Origin: Pseudomonas sp. RIT-PI-q
Lineage (GTDB): Bacteria > Pseudomonadota > Gammaproteobacteria > Pseudomonadales > Pseudomonadaceae
Direction: 5' to 3'
Length of the DNA: 64,000 nt
Assembly: GCF_001297125.1 (NCBI RefSeq)
Contig: NZ_LHPC01000017.1
Span: forward strand, 310,001-374,000
Each line of letters opens with the position of its first letter. Position 1 is the first letter of the stretch. The notes under the pieces were generated by a model. The model did no database searches. It was not told where the DNA came from and saw only the letters and a program-made list of their open reading frames with translations. A program made the position numbers and the translations under genes. Below, one piece after another: positions 42,255-49,823 of this stretch.

Positions 42255-43709
42255 ATGCAAACCTTTCAAGTGTTGATCATCGGCAGCGGTTTTGGTGGTC
42301 AGTGCGCGGCGATCAATTTGCTCAAGGCCGGCATCGGCGATTTTCGCCTGCTGGAACGGCGGGATTTTTTTGGCGGCACCTGGTGCCAGAACACCTACCC
42401 CGGCGCCGCGGTTGATGTGCCCTCGCCGCTCTATTCGCTGTCCTTCGCCCCCTACCGCTGGACGCAGATGTTCGCCGAACAGGCCGAACTGCACCACTAC
42501 ACCCAGTACGTGGTGGAGCGATTCGGCCTGCGCGACAAGGTGGAACTGGAGGCCAATGTCGAGCGCATCGAATGGGATGACGAACGCAAACACTGGGCAG
42601 TCCATACCGCCAGCAAAGGCACGTTCTACGCCCAGTTCCTGATCAATGCCACCGGGCCGCTGAGCCAACCGGTAGTCCCACGCTTCGAGGGTCAGGAGCG
42701 GTTTCAGGGCAAGACTTTTCACACCAACAACTGGGATCACGCCTACGACTATCGGGACAAACGCGTGGCGATTGTCGGCAGTGGCGCCAGCGCGGCCCAG
42801 GTCATTCCGGTGATTGCGCCGCAGGTCAAGCACCTGCATGTGTTCCAGCGCACACCGCATTGGGTATTGCCTCGCGCCGACCGTACGTTTGGTCGCTTCC
42901 AGCGCTGGCTGCTGGGCCTGAAACCGGCCTACACGCTGCTGCGCTGGATGATTTACTGGCAGTGCGAAAGCCGAGTCATTGCTTTCAAATACTCGAAACC
43001 GGCGATCCGCATCGTCCAGGGACACGCCTTGCGGTTTCTCAAACGGCAAGTGCCCGACCCGGCGCTCAGGCGAAAGCTGACACCGGATTACGCCATTGGC
43101 TGCAAACGAATCATCCTCTCGAACACCCTGTACCCGGCCCTCGGTCGCAGTAACGTGACGCTGCATAGCCGCGAGCAAGGCATCGCCTCGATCGATGAAA
43201 CCGGGATTTTCACGCTGGACGGCCAGCACATCGACGTCGATCTGATCGTCTGGTCCACTGGTTACGACGCCACCGACGGGGTAATTTCCTACCCTGCCAG
43301 CGGAAAAAACGGCACCCGGCTCAAAGACGTCTGGGCCCAGTACCCGCGGGCCTATCTGGGCACCAGCCTGCCGGACTTCCCCAACCTGTTCATCGTCACT
43401 GGCCCGAACACCGGCATCGGCCACACATCAGCGCTGTTCATCATCGAATCCCAGATGAATTACATCCTCGATTGCATCCGTACACTGAAAGATCAAGGTT
43501 TGCGCAGTATCGAAGTACGCCCCGAAGCGGAACGTACCTACACTGAGATGATCCACCGAGAGATGAAACGCACGGTGTGGAAGTCCGGAGGCTGCCACAG
43601 TTGGTATCAAAGCAAGAGCGGTCATGTGATTGCCATATTTCCGGGGTTCAGTTTCAGCTATCACCGGTTGACCCGGGCGCTGAAACCCGCCGATCACATT
43701 TTGTCCTGA
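42255..43709 (+). CDS. Flavin-containing Baeyer-Villiger-type monooxygenase
   Basis: FAD/NADPH monooxygenase of 484 residues that inserts oxygen beside a ketone to give an ester or lactone. FAD loop IIGSGFGGQCAA at about 8-19, the Baeyer-Villiger fingerprint FQGKTFHTNNWD at about 153-164 (pattern FxGxxxHxxxW), the NADPH loop VAIVGSGASAAQV, and the C-terminal WSTGYDA and NTGIGHTSALFIIE segments. AAAGGAAGCCC precedes the ATG. Followed 22 bases later by an esterase/hydrolase gene, a pairing typical of ketone degradation. Confidence 0.9.
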   Translation: MQTFQVLIIGSGFGGQCAAINLLKAGIGDFRLLERRDFFGGTWCQNTYPGAAVDVPSPLYSLSFAPYRWTQMFAEQAELHHYTQYVVERFGLRDKVELEANVERIEWDDERKHWAVHTASKGTFYAQFLINATGPLSQPVVPRFEGQERFQGKTFHTNNWDHAYDYRDKRVAIVGSGASAAQVIPVIAPQVKHLHVFQRTPHWVLPRADRTFGRFQRWLLGLKPAYTLLRWMIYWQCESRVIAFKYSKPAIRIVQGHALRFLKRQVPDPALRRKLTPDYAIGCKRIILSNTLYPALGRSNVTLHSREQGIASIDETGIFTLDGQHIDVDLIVWSTGYDATDGVISYPASGKNGTRLKDVWAQYPRAYLGTSLPDFPNLFIVTGPNTGIGHTSALFIIESQMNYILDCIRTLKDQGLRSIEVRPEAERTYTEMIHREMKRTVWKSGGCHSWYQSKSGHVIAIFPGFSFSYHRLTRALKPADHILS

Positions 43710-43731
43710 TCTCGTAAAAGGAAGACGCCTG

Positions 43732-44673
43732 ATGCTTGTGTTGGTTGTCGCAATCGCGGTATTCGCGGCCTGGAGCTGGTTGAGTTACCCGGCCATCGGG
43801 CATTGGCTCTATGACCTGAATATGGCCGTGGAGGCCAAGCTGTACCGGCTGCACAAGATTGTCGTGCCGATCGCTGAAATGACCGTCTCCACTTGGCAAG
43901 GCGGGCCCTACGAAGCTTCCAGCAGTGTGCTGATGCTCCACGGTTTCAGCGCCGACAAGAACATCTGGCTGCGCTTTGCCCGGCACTTTGTCGGCAACTA
44001 TCGGGTGATCATCCCCGACATCGCCGGCCATGGCGAAACCGGCTTCAAGGCGGGCGGCGGCTACGACATTCCTTTGCAGGCCAAACGAATGATCCAGTTG
44101 CTCGACGTCTGCGGCGTCGAGAAAGTCCATGTGATCGGCAACTCCATGGGCGGCTACATGGCGGCGTGGCTTGCGGCCACGTACCCCGATCGCATTGTTT
44201 CGGTGGCCCTGATCGACCCGGCCGGTGTCACGGCCCCGGAAGCCAGCGACCTGGAGCGACATCTGGCCAAGGGACATAACCCGTTTTTGATTAACTCCCG
44301 GGAAGAGTTCCGCCGTTTCTACGCCATGACCATGGCTGAACCACCGTGGGTGCCAGGCGTGGTGCTGGACGCTATTGCCCAGCGTTATGAACAGTGCCGC
44401 GATGAGCTGGAAGAGATTTTCAACGACATCCGCAGCAGCCCGCCGATGGAGCCGAAACTCCCCGACATCAAGGCCCCGGCGCTGTTGCTGTGGGGGCACA
44501 AGGATCGCTTGATCGATGTCAGCAGCGTGGCCATCTGGAGCAAAGGCATCGCCGATCTGCGAGTGGAAGTCTGGGACCATATCGGCCATATGCCGATGGT
44601 CGAACAGCCGACGAGCACGGCACGCTTGTATCGGGAGTTTTTGGCATCGCTGCGTTCGGAACTGCCCGTGTAA
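43732..44673 (+). CDS. Alpha/beta-hydrolase, membrane-anchored
   Basis: Hydrolase of 313 residues with one N-terminal hydrophobic helix (MLVLVVAIAVFAAWSWLSY) serving as an anchor or uncleaved signal. Oxyanion motif LMLHGFSADKNIW, nucleophile elbow IGNSMGGYMAAW, Asp in LWGHKDRLIDV, His in IGHMPMVEQP. Next to the Baeyer-Villiger-type enzyme, it is likely to hydrolyse the ester that enzyme makes. AAAGGAAGACGCC precedes the ATG. Confidence 0.88.
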   Translation: MLVLVVAIAVFAAWSWLSYPAIGHWLYDLNMAVEAKLYRLHKIVVPIAEMTVSTWQGGPYEASSSVLMLHGFSADKNIWLRFARHFVGNYRVIIPDIAGHGETGFKAGGGYDIPLQAKRMIQLLDVCGVEKVHVIGNSMGGYMAAWLAATYPDRIVSVALIDPAGVTAPEASDLERHLAKGHNPFLINSREEFRRFYAMTMAEPPWVPGVVLDAIAQRYEQCRDELEEIFNDIRSSPPMEPKLPDIKAPALLLWGHKDRLIDVSSVAIWSKGIADLRVEVWDHIGHMPMVEQPTSTARLYREFLASLRSELPV

Positions 44674-44676
44674 CCC

Positions 44677-44856
44677 TGTAGCAGAGCCTGCGAGGCTGCG
44701 ATCGGCTCTGTAGGAGCTGTCGAGCTTGCGAGGCTGCGATCGGCTGCGCAGCAGTCGTGAAATCAGGCAGCGCGGTGTGTCAGGAAAACCGCGTGCTCAG
44801 GGTTTACGACTGCTGCGCAGCCGATCGCAGCCTCGCAGGCTCGACAGCTCCTACAG
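44677..44856. repeat. Large palindromic element, composite tip
   Basis: Inverted repeat with arms GGAGCTGTCGAGCTTGCGAG then GCTGCGATCGGCTGCGCAGC and a loop with CGGTGTGTCAGGA. The left tip is a partial duplicate (GTAGCAGAGCCTGCGAGGCTG precedes it). Confidence 0.82.
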
Positions 44857-44907
44857 GTGATCGGTGATCGGTGATCAGGTGTTCAGGTGTTCAGGTGATC
44901 AGGTGTT
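44856..44907. repeat. Short degenerate tandem repeat (GGTGATC/GGTGTTC)
   Basis: Runs of 7 to 8-base words GTGATCG, GTGATCA and GTGTTCA repeated about seven times just after the palindromic element. It looks like slippage at the element's end. Confidence 0.8.
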
Positions 44908-45021
44908 ACATCCAGCAGTCCTTCGCAGAATGAAGTCCGTCAGAAACTTCGTTTGTCGGCGCCGCTGAAGGCTGCGATCTTTTCCCACATCCTTTACGTC
45001 ACCGCGCCAGGAATTTTTTTC

Positions 45022-46401
45022 ATGAGCCACCCGAACTTCGTCAGCCCTGACCTCATCCGCCAACGCTTCTCCAAAGCGATGTCCGACATGTACCGCGAAG
45101 AAGTGCCGCTGTACGGCGCGCTGATGGAACTGGTGGAACAGACCAACCGCCATGTGCTGGAAAGCGATCCGCAAGTGGCTCAACAGTTGAACAGCACGGG
45201 CGAAATCCAGCGCCTGGACCTGGAACGTCACGGCGCTATTCGCGTCGGCACCGCTCATGAACTGGCAACCCTCGCGCGACTGTTCGCCGTCATGGGTATG
45301 CAACCCGTGGGTTATTACGACCTGACCCCGGCTGGCGTACCGGTGCACTCCACGGCTTTTCGCGCCGTGCATGAAGCGGCGCTGCAAGTCAGCCCGTTCC
45401 GCGTCTTCACCTCGCTGCTACGCCTGGAACTGATCGAAGACCTGGAACTGCGGTCCTTCGCCCAATCGGTACTGGATAAACGTTCGATCTTCACCCCCAC
45501 GGCGCTGATCCTCATCGAACGCGCGCAAACCCAAGGCGGTCTCACCGAACAAGAAGCCGAGGATTTCGTCGTACAGGCGTTGGAAACTTTTCGCTGGCAT
45601 CACAGCGCTACCGTTACCGCCGAGCAGTACCAGAAACTCAGCGCCCAGCATCGACTGATCGCCGACGTAGTGGCGTTCAAAGGCCCGCACATTAACCACC
45701 TGACCCCGCGCACACTGGACATCGATATCGTCCAGGCGCAAATGCCGGCCCACGGCATCACCCCCAAAGCGGTAATCGAAGGCCCACCCCGCCGCCAATG
45801 CCCGATCCTGCTGCGCCAGACCAGTTTCAAGGCGCTGGACGAACCGATTGCCTTCACCGATCAAGCCCAGACGCGTGGCAGCCACAGCGCCCGCTTCGGT
45901 GAAATCGAGCAACGCGGCGCCGCCCTCACACCCAAAGGCCGAGCGCTGTACGACCGTTTGCTGAATGCCGCCCGGGACGAACTCAAGGATTTCCCCAACG
46001 AAGCCAACGCCGAGCGCTACAACACGCTGATGGCCCAGCACTTTGGCGAATTCCCTGACACTTACGAAGGCATGCGCCGACAGGAACTGGCGTACTTTCG
46101 CTACTTCGTCACGGAAAAAGGCCGGGCGGCGGAAGAACTGAAAACCTCGTCGCTGGAAGACTTGCTCAGCGGCGGCTATTTGCAGGTTGAACCGCTGGTG
46201 TACGAAGATTTCCTGCCGGTCAGCGCGGCCGGGATTTTTCAGTCGAACCTGGGCGATGCGGCGCAAACCCACTACGGGGTGCATTCGAACCAGCAAGCAT
46301 TCGAGAAGGCGCTGGGCCGGCCGACCATTGACGAGTTGGGGTTGTATGCCGAAACACAGCGGCGCTCGATCGAGCAGTGTTTCGCCGCATTAACCGCCTG
46401 A
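45022..46401 (+). CDS. hglS: 2-oxoadipate dioxygenase/decarboxylase (DUF1338, HglS)
   Basis: Fe(II) enzyme of 459 residues of the DUF1338 family. In P. putida, HglS (PP_5260) converts 2-oxoadipate to D-2-hydroxyglutarate in D-lysine catabolism. Counted from ATG 45022, the metal ligands known for HglS fall exactly in place: His70 (ERHGAIR), His226 (HINHLT) and Glu294 (RFGEIEQRG), with the substrate-binding Arg74 as well. This exact numbering supports both function and start. The upstream sequence AGGAATTTTTTTC is a usable ribosome-binding site. No other lysine-catabolic gene is in the window. Confidence 0.9.
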   Translation: MSHPNFVSPDLIRQRFSKAMSDMYREEVPLYGALMELVEQTNRHVLESDPQVAQQLNSTGEIQRLDLERHGAIRVGTAHELATLARLFAVMGMQPVGYYDLTPAGVPVHSTAFRAVHEAALQVSPFRVFTSLLRLELIEDLELRSFAQSVLDKRSIFTPTALILIERAQTQGGLTEQEAEDFVVQALETFRWHHSATVTAEQYQKLSAQHRLIADVVAFKGPHINHLTPRTLDIDIVQAQMPAHGITPKAVIEGPPRRQCPILLRQTSFKALDEPIAFTDQAQTRGSHSARFGEIEQRGAALTPKGRALYDRLLNAARDELKDFPNEANAERYNTLMAQHFGEFPDTYEGMRRQELAYFRYFVTEKGRAAEELKTSSLEDLLSGGYLQVEPLVYEDFLPVSAAGIFQSNLGDAAQTHYGVHSNQQAFEKALGRPTIDELGLYAETQRRSIEQCFAALTA

Positions 46402-46415
46402 GACATAGCACGACT

Positions 46416-46549
46416 TGTAGCAGCTGGCGCAGCCTGCGTTCGGCTGCGAAGCAGTCGTCATATCGGCCCCTGCGGTCTTTCAGACAAACCGTGTTTGCCG
46501 GTTTTACGACTGCTGCGCAGCCGAACGCAGGCTGCGCCAGCTGCTACAG
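46416..46549. repeat. Large palindromic element (GTAGCAGCTGGCGCAGCCTG type)
   Basis: A 134-base inverted repeat with the same design as 21401 and 32179, arms ending CAGCTGCTACA and loop word CGGTCTTTCAGA, between convergent hglS and DJ-1 genes. Confidence 0.87.
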
Positions 46550-46558
46550 GTCCGGTGG

Positions 46559-47236
46559 TTAGCCGAGTTTGGCCAGGAGGGCTTTGGCGGTGGCCTCCGA
46601 TGACGCCGGATTCTGCCCCGTCAGCAGCAGGCCATCAGCAACCGTGTAACTCACCCAATCCTCGCCCTTGGAGTAAATCCCGCCCTTCTCCTTAAGCATG
46701 TCCTCCACCAGGAACGGCACGACCTTCGTCAGTTGCACCGCCTCTTCCTCAGTGTTGGTAAAACCCGTCACACGCTTGCCTTTGACCAACGGCTGGCCGT
46801 CCGCAGCCTTGACGTGACGCAGCACGCCCGGCGCATGACAAACCGCCGCGACCGGTTTGCCGGCCTTGTAGAGCGCCTCGATCAGGGCGATCGAATTTTT
46901 GTCCTCAGCCAAATCCCACATCGGGCCATGGCCACCCGGATAGAAAACCGCGTCGTAATCTTCGGCTCTCACGCTGCTCAACAGAGCGGTAGATGCCAAT
47001 GCTGACTGCGCGGCGGAGTCTTTGCGAAAACGCTCGGTGGCGGCCGTTTGAAAGTCCGGCTCGTCGCTTTTCGGGTCCAGCGGTGGCTGGCCACCTTTGG
47101 GTGAAACCAGTGTCAGCTGAGCACCCGCGTCCTTGAAGACGTAATACGGTGCGGCGAATTCTTCCAGCCAGAAGCCGGTTTTCTTGCCGGTGTCACCCAA
47201 TTGATCGTGGGACGTTAGAACCATCAGAATTTTCAT
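46559..47236 (-). CDS. DJ-1/PfpI superfamily protein, Hsp31-like
   Basis: Protein of 225 residues. The nucleophile elbow Cys is in VAAVCHAPGVLRH, with the Glu in GFWLEEFAAPYYVF and the YPGGHGPMWDL segment typical of Hsp31/glyoxalase III-like DJ-1 members. Possible roles are glyoxal detoxification or chaperone/deglycase activity (family knowledge). AGGAGCCCGAC precedes the ATG. Last gene before the hcp region. Confidence 0.88.
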   Translation of the reverse strand: MKILMVLTSHDQLGDTGKKTGFWLEEFAAPYYVFKDAGAQLTLVSPKGGQPPLDPKSDEPDFQTAATERFRKDSAAQSALASTALLSSVRAEDYDAVFYPGGHGPMWDLAEDKNSIALIEALYKAGKPVAAVCHAPGVLRHVKAADGQPLVKGKRVTGFTNTEEEAVQLTKVVPFLVEDMLKEKGGIYSKGEDWVSYTVADGLLLTGQNPASSEATAKALLAKLG

Positions 47237-47392
47237 GTCGGGCTCCTTGAGTGCGGGGATGTTTGGTCATCTCGGGCTAACTTTGACCGCCAGGCTGCTC
47301 TGTTCGTTGCACCTGACAACATAGTCGTTCTGCGACTGTTTTTTGGTCATTGAGACGATTGGTCACTCGGTGTGACGGTTAATCCCCTTGAT

Positions 47393-47511
47393 GCGCAAGA
47401 AGTTGCTGGGTGGGATCTGCGAAACGCTCTGTGCCACGGCTGGACACCCGGTTATGAGGCGCTTCAGCCGGGTGCGCAAGAAGTTGCGGGTGATGCGCAG
47501 GTTCTTGCGCA
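47393..47511. promoter_or_regulatory. Repeats upstream of hcp, possible enhancer sites
   Basis: GCGCAAGAAGTTGC occurs at 47393-47406 and at 47474-47487. From the second copy, TGCGCAAGAA (47473-47482) forms a perfect 10-base inverted repeat with TTCTTGCGCA (47502-47511). The inverted pair lies about 110-150 bases upstream of the expected sigma-54 start, where activators of such promoters bind. Confidence 0.4.
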
Positions 47512-47596
47512 TATTCAGGGAGATTTGCTGCGTAAATCTTTACAACAACAAAGAAAAACGTCTCAAACTACTGATTTATATAGCTTTAATCGATTA

Positions 47597-47612
47597 TGGC
47601 ACGAGCCTTGAT
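47597..47612 (+). promoter_or_regulatory. Sigma-54-like promoter of hcp
   Basis: TGGCACGAGCCTTGAT fits the -24/-12 consensus TGGCACG-N4-TTGCW with one mismatch (A for C in the -12 part). It lies 68 bases before the hcp ATG, leaving an untranslated leader of about 57 bases. RpoN control of hcp genes is known in pseudomonads. Confidence 0.55.
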
Positions 47613-47679
47613 AACAGTTAGGCACCCACCGGGCGATACCGGCCCCGGGTCCCTCACTTATTAAGCAAGGAGCGCATTC

Positions 47680-48201
47680 ATGGCTACACCAGCGTATATG
47701 TCCATTACTGGCGAGAAACAAGGTCTGATCACAGCGGGCGCCTTCACCGCCGACTCTGTTGGCAATACCTACCAGATAGGTCACGAAGACCAGGTGATGG
47801 TTCAGGGGTTCAGCCACGAAGTGACCATCCCGCGTGATCCGCAGTCCGGCCAACCGACAGGTCAGCGCGTTCACAAACCTGTGGTGATCACCAAGGTGTT
47901 TGACAAGGCGTCCCCACTGTTGCTGGCTGCCCTGACGTCGGGCGAGCGTATGACCACAATCGAAATCAAGTGGTACCGTACCTCGGCTCAAGGCACCCAG
48001 GAGCCTTACTACACCACCACACTTGAAGACGCGATCATCGTCGACATCAAGGACTACATGCATAACTGCCAGGACCCGGCGAACTCGCACTTCACCCATT
48101 TGGAAGACGTGCACTTCACCTACCGCAAAATTACCTGGACCCACGAAGTTTGCGGTACTTCGGGTTCCGATGACTGGCGCACCCCGGCCGTAGCTGGCTA
48201 A
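47680..48201 (+). CDS. hcp: Hcp family type VI secretion tube/effector protein
   Basis: Hcp of 173 residues, the hexameric-ring protein that stacks into the type VI secretion tube and carries effectors. MATPAYMSITGEKQGLITAGAFT, the VQGFSHEVTIPRDPQSGQPTGQRVHKPVVITKVFDKASP block, and FTYRKITWTHEVCGTSGSDDW are the family's conserved regions. AAGGAGCG 8 bases before the ATG. No other T6SS gene is nearby, so this is an orphan hcp, commonly paired with unlinked vgrG or effector genes. Confidence 0.95.
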   Translation: MATPAYMSITGEKQGLITAGAFTADSVGNTYQIGHEDQVMVQGFSHEVTIPRDPQSGQPTGQRVHKPVVITKVFDKASPLLLAALTSGERMTTIEIKWYRTSAQGTQEPYYTTTLEDAIIVDIKDYMHNCQDPANSHFTHLEDVHFTYRKITWTHEVCGTSGSDDWRTPAVAG

Positions 48202-48221
48202 GCTTTCGAAACCTTTTCAAC

Positions 48222-48254
48222 CATCGACCAGTGTTGCTGGTCGATGTTGTTTTT
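48222..48254 (+). terminator. Rho-independent terminator of hcp
   Basis: Stem CATCGACCA/TGGTCGATG with loop GTGTTGC followed by TTGTTTTT, 20 bases after the hcp stop. Confidence 0.9.
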
Positions 48255-48286
48255 GCGCTTTCAACCTGAATTAGCGGATTATTGCC

Positions 48287-48349
48287 ATGACGATTCTCTC
48301 CGCTAAAAAGAAAGTCCTCCTTGCCGGCAGGTTTAATCCAGACAAATAA
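48287..48349 (+). CDS. Possible 20-residue peptide or gene remnant (uncertain)
   Basis: ATG 48287 to TAA 48349 encodes a basic 20-residue peptide ending AGRFNPDK. It lies between the hcp terminator and another terminator; no good Shine-Dalgarno is seen. It may be a decayed gene start or just chance. Confidence 0.2.
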   Translation: MTILSAKKKVLLAGRFNPDK

Positions 48350-48381
48350 AAAATGGGCGACTTCGACGGTCGCCCATTTTT
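48350..48381 (+). terminator. Rho-independent terminator
   Basis: Stem ATGGGCGA/TCGCCCAT with flanking A-run and T-run, 95 bases beyond the hcp terminator, so a second transcript appears to end here. Confidence 0.85.
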
Positions 48382-48412
48382 ATGTCTGAAACTTTAAACA
48401 CAGCGCTTCAGA

Positions 48413-48489
48413 GGAGGTGTTCGCCCAGTGTAATGGCCTGGCAATCCATGCACCGGTAAAGAGCCCTGACACTGGGCGAACGGGAGGTA
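48413..48489. other. Inverted repeat GTTCGCCCAGTGT with GGAGGT flanks
   Basis: GTTCGCCCAGTGT (48419-48431) and its perfect complement ACACTGGGCGAAC (48469-48481) enclose 37 bases. GGAGGT lies directly outside on both sides, in the same orientation. No T-run follows, so it is not a simple terminator; it could be part of an RNA or a DNA target site. Confidence 0.45.
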
Positions 48490-48564
48490 TTTTAATAGAA
48501 GTTGGCGGATATGTCCGTAGCACGAACATGAAATTTATCGACATCATGTTTAACAAAATGTCGG

Positions 48565-48581
48565 TCGAAATATCATTTCGA
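48565..48581. other. Small hairpin TCGAAAT/ATTTCGA
   Basis: Perfect 7-base stem with a 3-base loop, followed by TTAACTTTTT. It could be a weak terminator for something read rightward through 48400-48560. Confidence 0.4.
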
Positions 48582-48617
48582 TTAACTTTTTAAACCCACC
48601 AGTTCGACCATCAAAAC

Positions 48618-48655
48618 TGATTGTTCTTGTACCAAAAACTGTACAAGAACAATCA
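48618..48655 (-). terminator. Perfect 15-bp inverted repeat, probable terminator of the leftward gene
   Basis: TGATTGTTCTTGTAC and its exact complement with an 8-base loop. It lies 17 bases after the stop of the leftward exported-protein gene; on that strand the stem is followed by GTTTTG. The A/T-rich stem and short T-run leave the call uncertain; an operator is possible. Confidence 0.5.
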
Positions 48656-48672
48656 ATACGTAGAACTAATGA

Positions 48673-49257
48673 TCAGCTTTCGTGCTGACTGGTCACTTTC
48701 AATATGTCGGTGTAAGTCACCACAACACTCTGCCCTACTTTCAGGTCTTTCAATTTCGCCTGAACTTCAGGCTTTTCGACGTTGACGACTTTGGACTGGC
48801 CAGCCGGGTTTTCGAAGGTCAGCTGGTTTTTCTTCAGGTCGATGTGGGTGATTTTCAGCTGCACCTGCACCTGACGGAAGGCTTCACCGCCGGGGTTCGG
48901 GTTGTCTTTGGTGGCACGAATGTCGCCGGCACGTTCGGTGGAGCCTGGCAGACCTTTGTCGACGTCGGTGTCGAGGAATGCTGCGACCGAATGGATGACC
49001 TCAACGTTGACCTTGTCACCGACTTTCAGGTTACCCAGGTCTTTGGCTTTGTCTGTCAGTTGTACGTGGACCTGCTTGCCTTCCGGCCCCTCAAGGACGA
49101 CCTGATGGTTGGCGGCGTCGACCGCCAGGACTTTGGTGGTGACCTGATCGGCTACCACGACGCCAGACAGCGGGATGTCCGCAGCCATGGCGCTGAGGCT
49201 GGCGGTGGACAGCAAGGTAGCGAGGGTGATGGCTTTTGTCAGTGCGTGGAGTTTCAT
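48673..49257 (-). CDS. Exported hypothetical protein, two beta-repeat domains
   Basis: Periplasmic protein of 194 residues, not recognised. Signal peptide at about 1-25 (ALTKAITLATLLSTASLSAMAA). The mature part has two similar OB-like repeats: VVVADQVTTKVLAVDAANHQ..KVGDKVNVEVI and QVQLKITHIDLKKNQLTFEN..KVGQSVVVTYTD, a pattern seen in periplasmic proteins with duplicated SH3/OB-type folds. No cysteines in the mature region. Start 49257 has AGGGAATG upstream; the frame is open further up but runs through the leader. Confidence 0.7.
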   Translation of the reverse strand: MKLHALTKAITLATLLSTASLSAMAADIPLSGVVVADQVTTKVLAVDAANHQVVLEGPEGKQVHVQLTDKAKDLGNLKVGDKVNVEVIHSVAAFLDTDVDKGLPGSTERAGDIRATKDNPNPGGEAFRQVQVQLKITHIDLKKNQLTFENPAGQSKVVNVEKPEVQAKLKDLKVGQSVVVTYTDILKVTSQHES

Positions 49258-49391
49258 TGGCAATACATTCCCTGTGAATTGATGGCAGCAGAAGGCTCTG
49301 GCCCGAAGGTCAGCGCCGACTGTGCCGATGAGCATAGACGCTGTTCAGGGAGTGTTCGCGGTTTCTGGCGCGGTGGCTTCGCCGCTTCTGC

Positions 49392-49634
49392 TCACGCTTC
49401 GGGATCATCGACTTCCTGGGCGACATTCACCTCAGGCGAGTCTTTGTGCGATTGCTCCGCCTGGGTCTTGAGGGCCTGCCACTGTTCGAGGTCGATGGCG
49501 CCCTGCCCCAACAGATCGTCGGCCACCCGCAGCAATTCGCTGTAATGGGCGTCGGGGGATTGCTGCCAGTAGGCCTTGTCTTCGAACAGGCGCTGCCACG
49601 AAGCAAGGTCGGGTGGTTTGAGGTCGTCGCTCAT
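49392..49634 (-). CDS. Small hypothetical protein
   Basis: Acidic, helical protein of 80 residues (SWQRLFEDKAYWQQSPDAHYSELLRVADDLLGQGAIDLEQWQALKTQ) with no recognised domain. Its regular amphipathic helices and good AGGAGC ribosome-binding site favour a real gene. Acidic disordered tail (EVNVAQEVDDPEA). Confidence 0.65.
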   Translation of the reverse strand: MSDDLKPPDLASWQRLFEDKAYWQQSPDAHYSELLRVADDLLGQGAIDLEQWQALKTQAEQSHKDSPEVNVAQEVDDPEA

Positions 49635-49708
49635 CGAAAGGCTCCTGCGAGGTGTTCGTACGGTAGAGGCTTGCCCCGCGTGTGGAGTTCCGGTGTTTTC
49701 ACCCCCCT

Positions 49709-49808
49709 GTAGGAGCTGGCTTGCCAGCGAAGGACGTTAACGATGACGCGTCTTGACAGGATAAACGTGGCGTATTTGAGATCTTCGCTGGCAAGCCAGC
49801 TCCTACAG
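49709..49808. repeat. REP inverted pair (GTAGGAGCTGGCTTGCCAGC type)
   Basis: Inverted pair with the AACGATGACGCG/ATAAACGTGG spacer words shared with 27395 and 62955, suggesting these three copies moved as whole REPINs. Confidence 0.88.
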
Positions 49809-49823
49809 GGGATGTGAGCGGCA

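Larger units (their letters stand above)
44674..45021. other. Intergenic region before the hglS-like gene
   Basis: 348 bases: palindromic element, degenerate short repeat, and then about 110 bases of leader with no recognised promoter motif before the DUF1338 gene. Confidence 0.6.
47237..47679. other. Intergenic region between DJ-1 and hcp genes
   Basis: 443 bases. Left: promoter of the leftward DJ-1 gene. Middle (47393-47511): repeats GCGCAAGAAGTTGC and TGCGCAAGAA/TTCTTGCGCA. Right: A/T-rich leader with a sigma-54-like promoter at 47597 and the hcp ribosome-binding site (AAGGAGCG). Confidence 0.7.

Noticed and set aside
47372..47611. 79-codon frame upstream of hcp
   Set aside because: Composed of the GCGCAAGAAGTTGC repeat region and the promoter; no ribosome-binding site or recognisable product.
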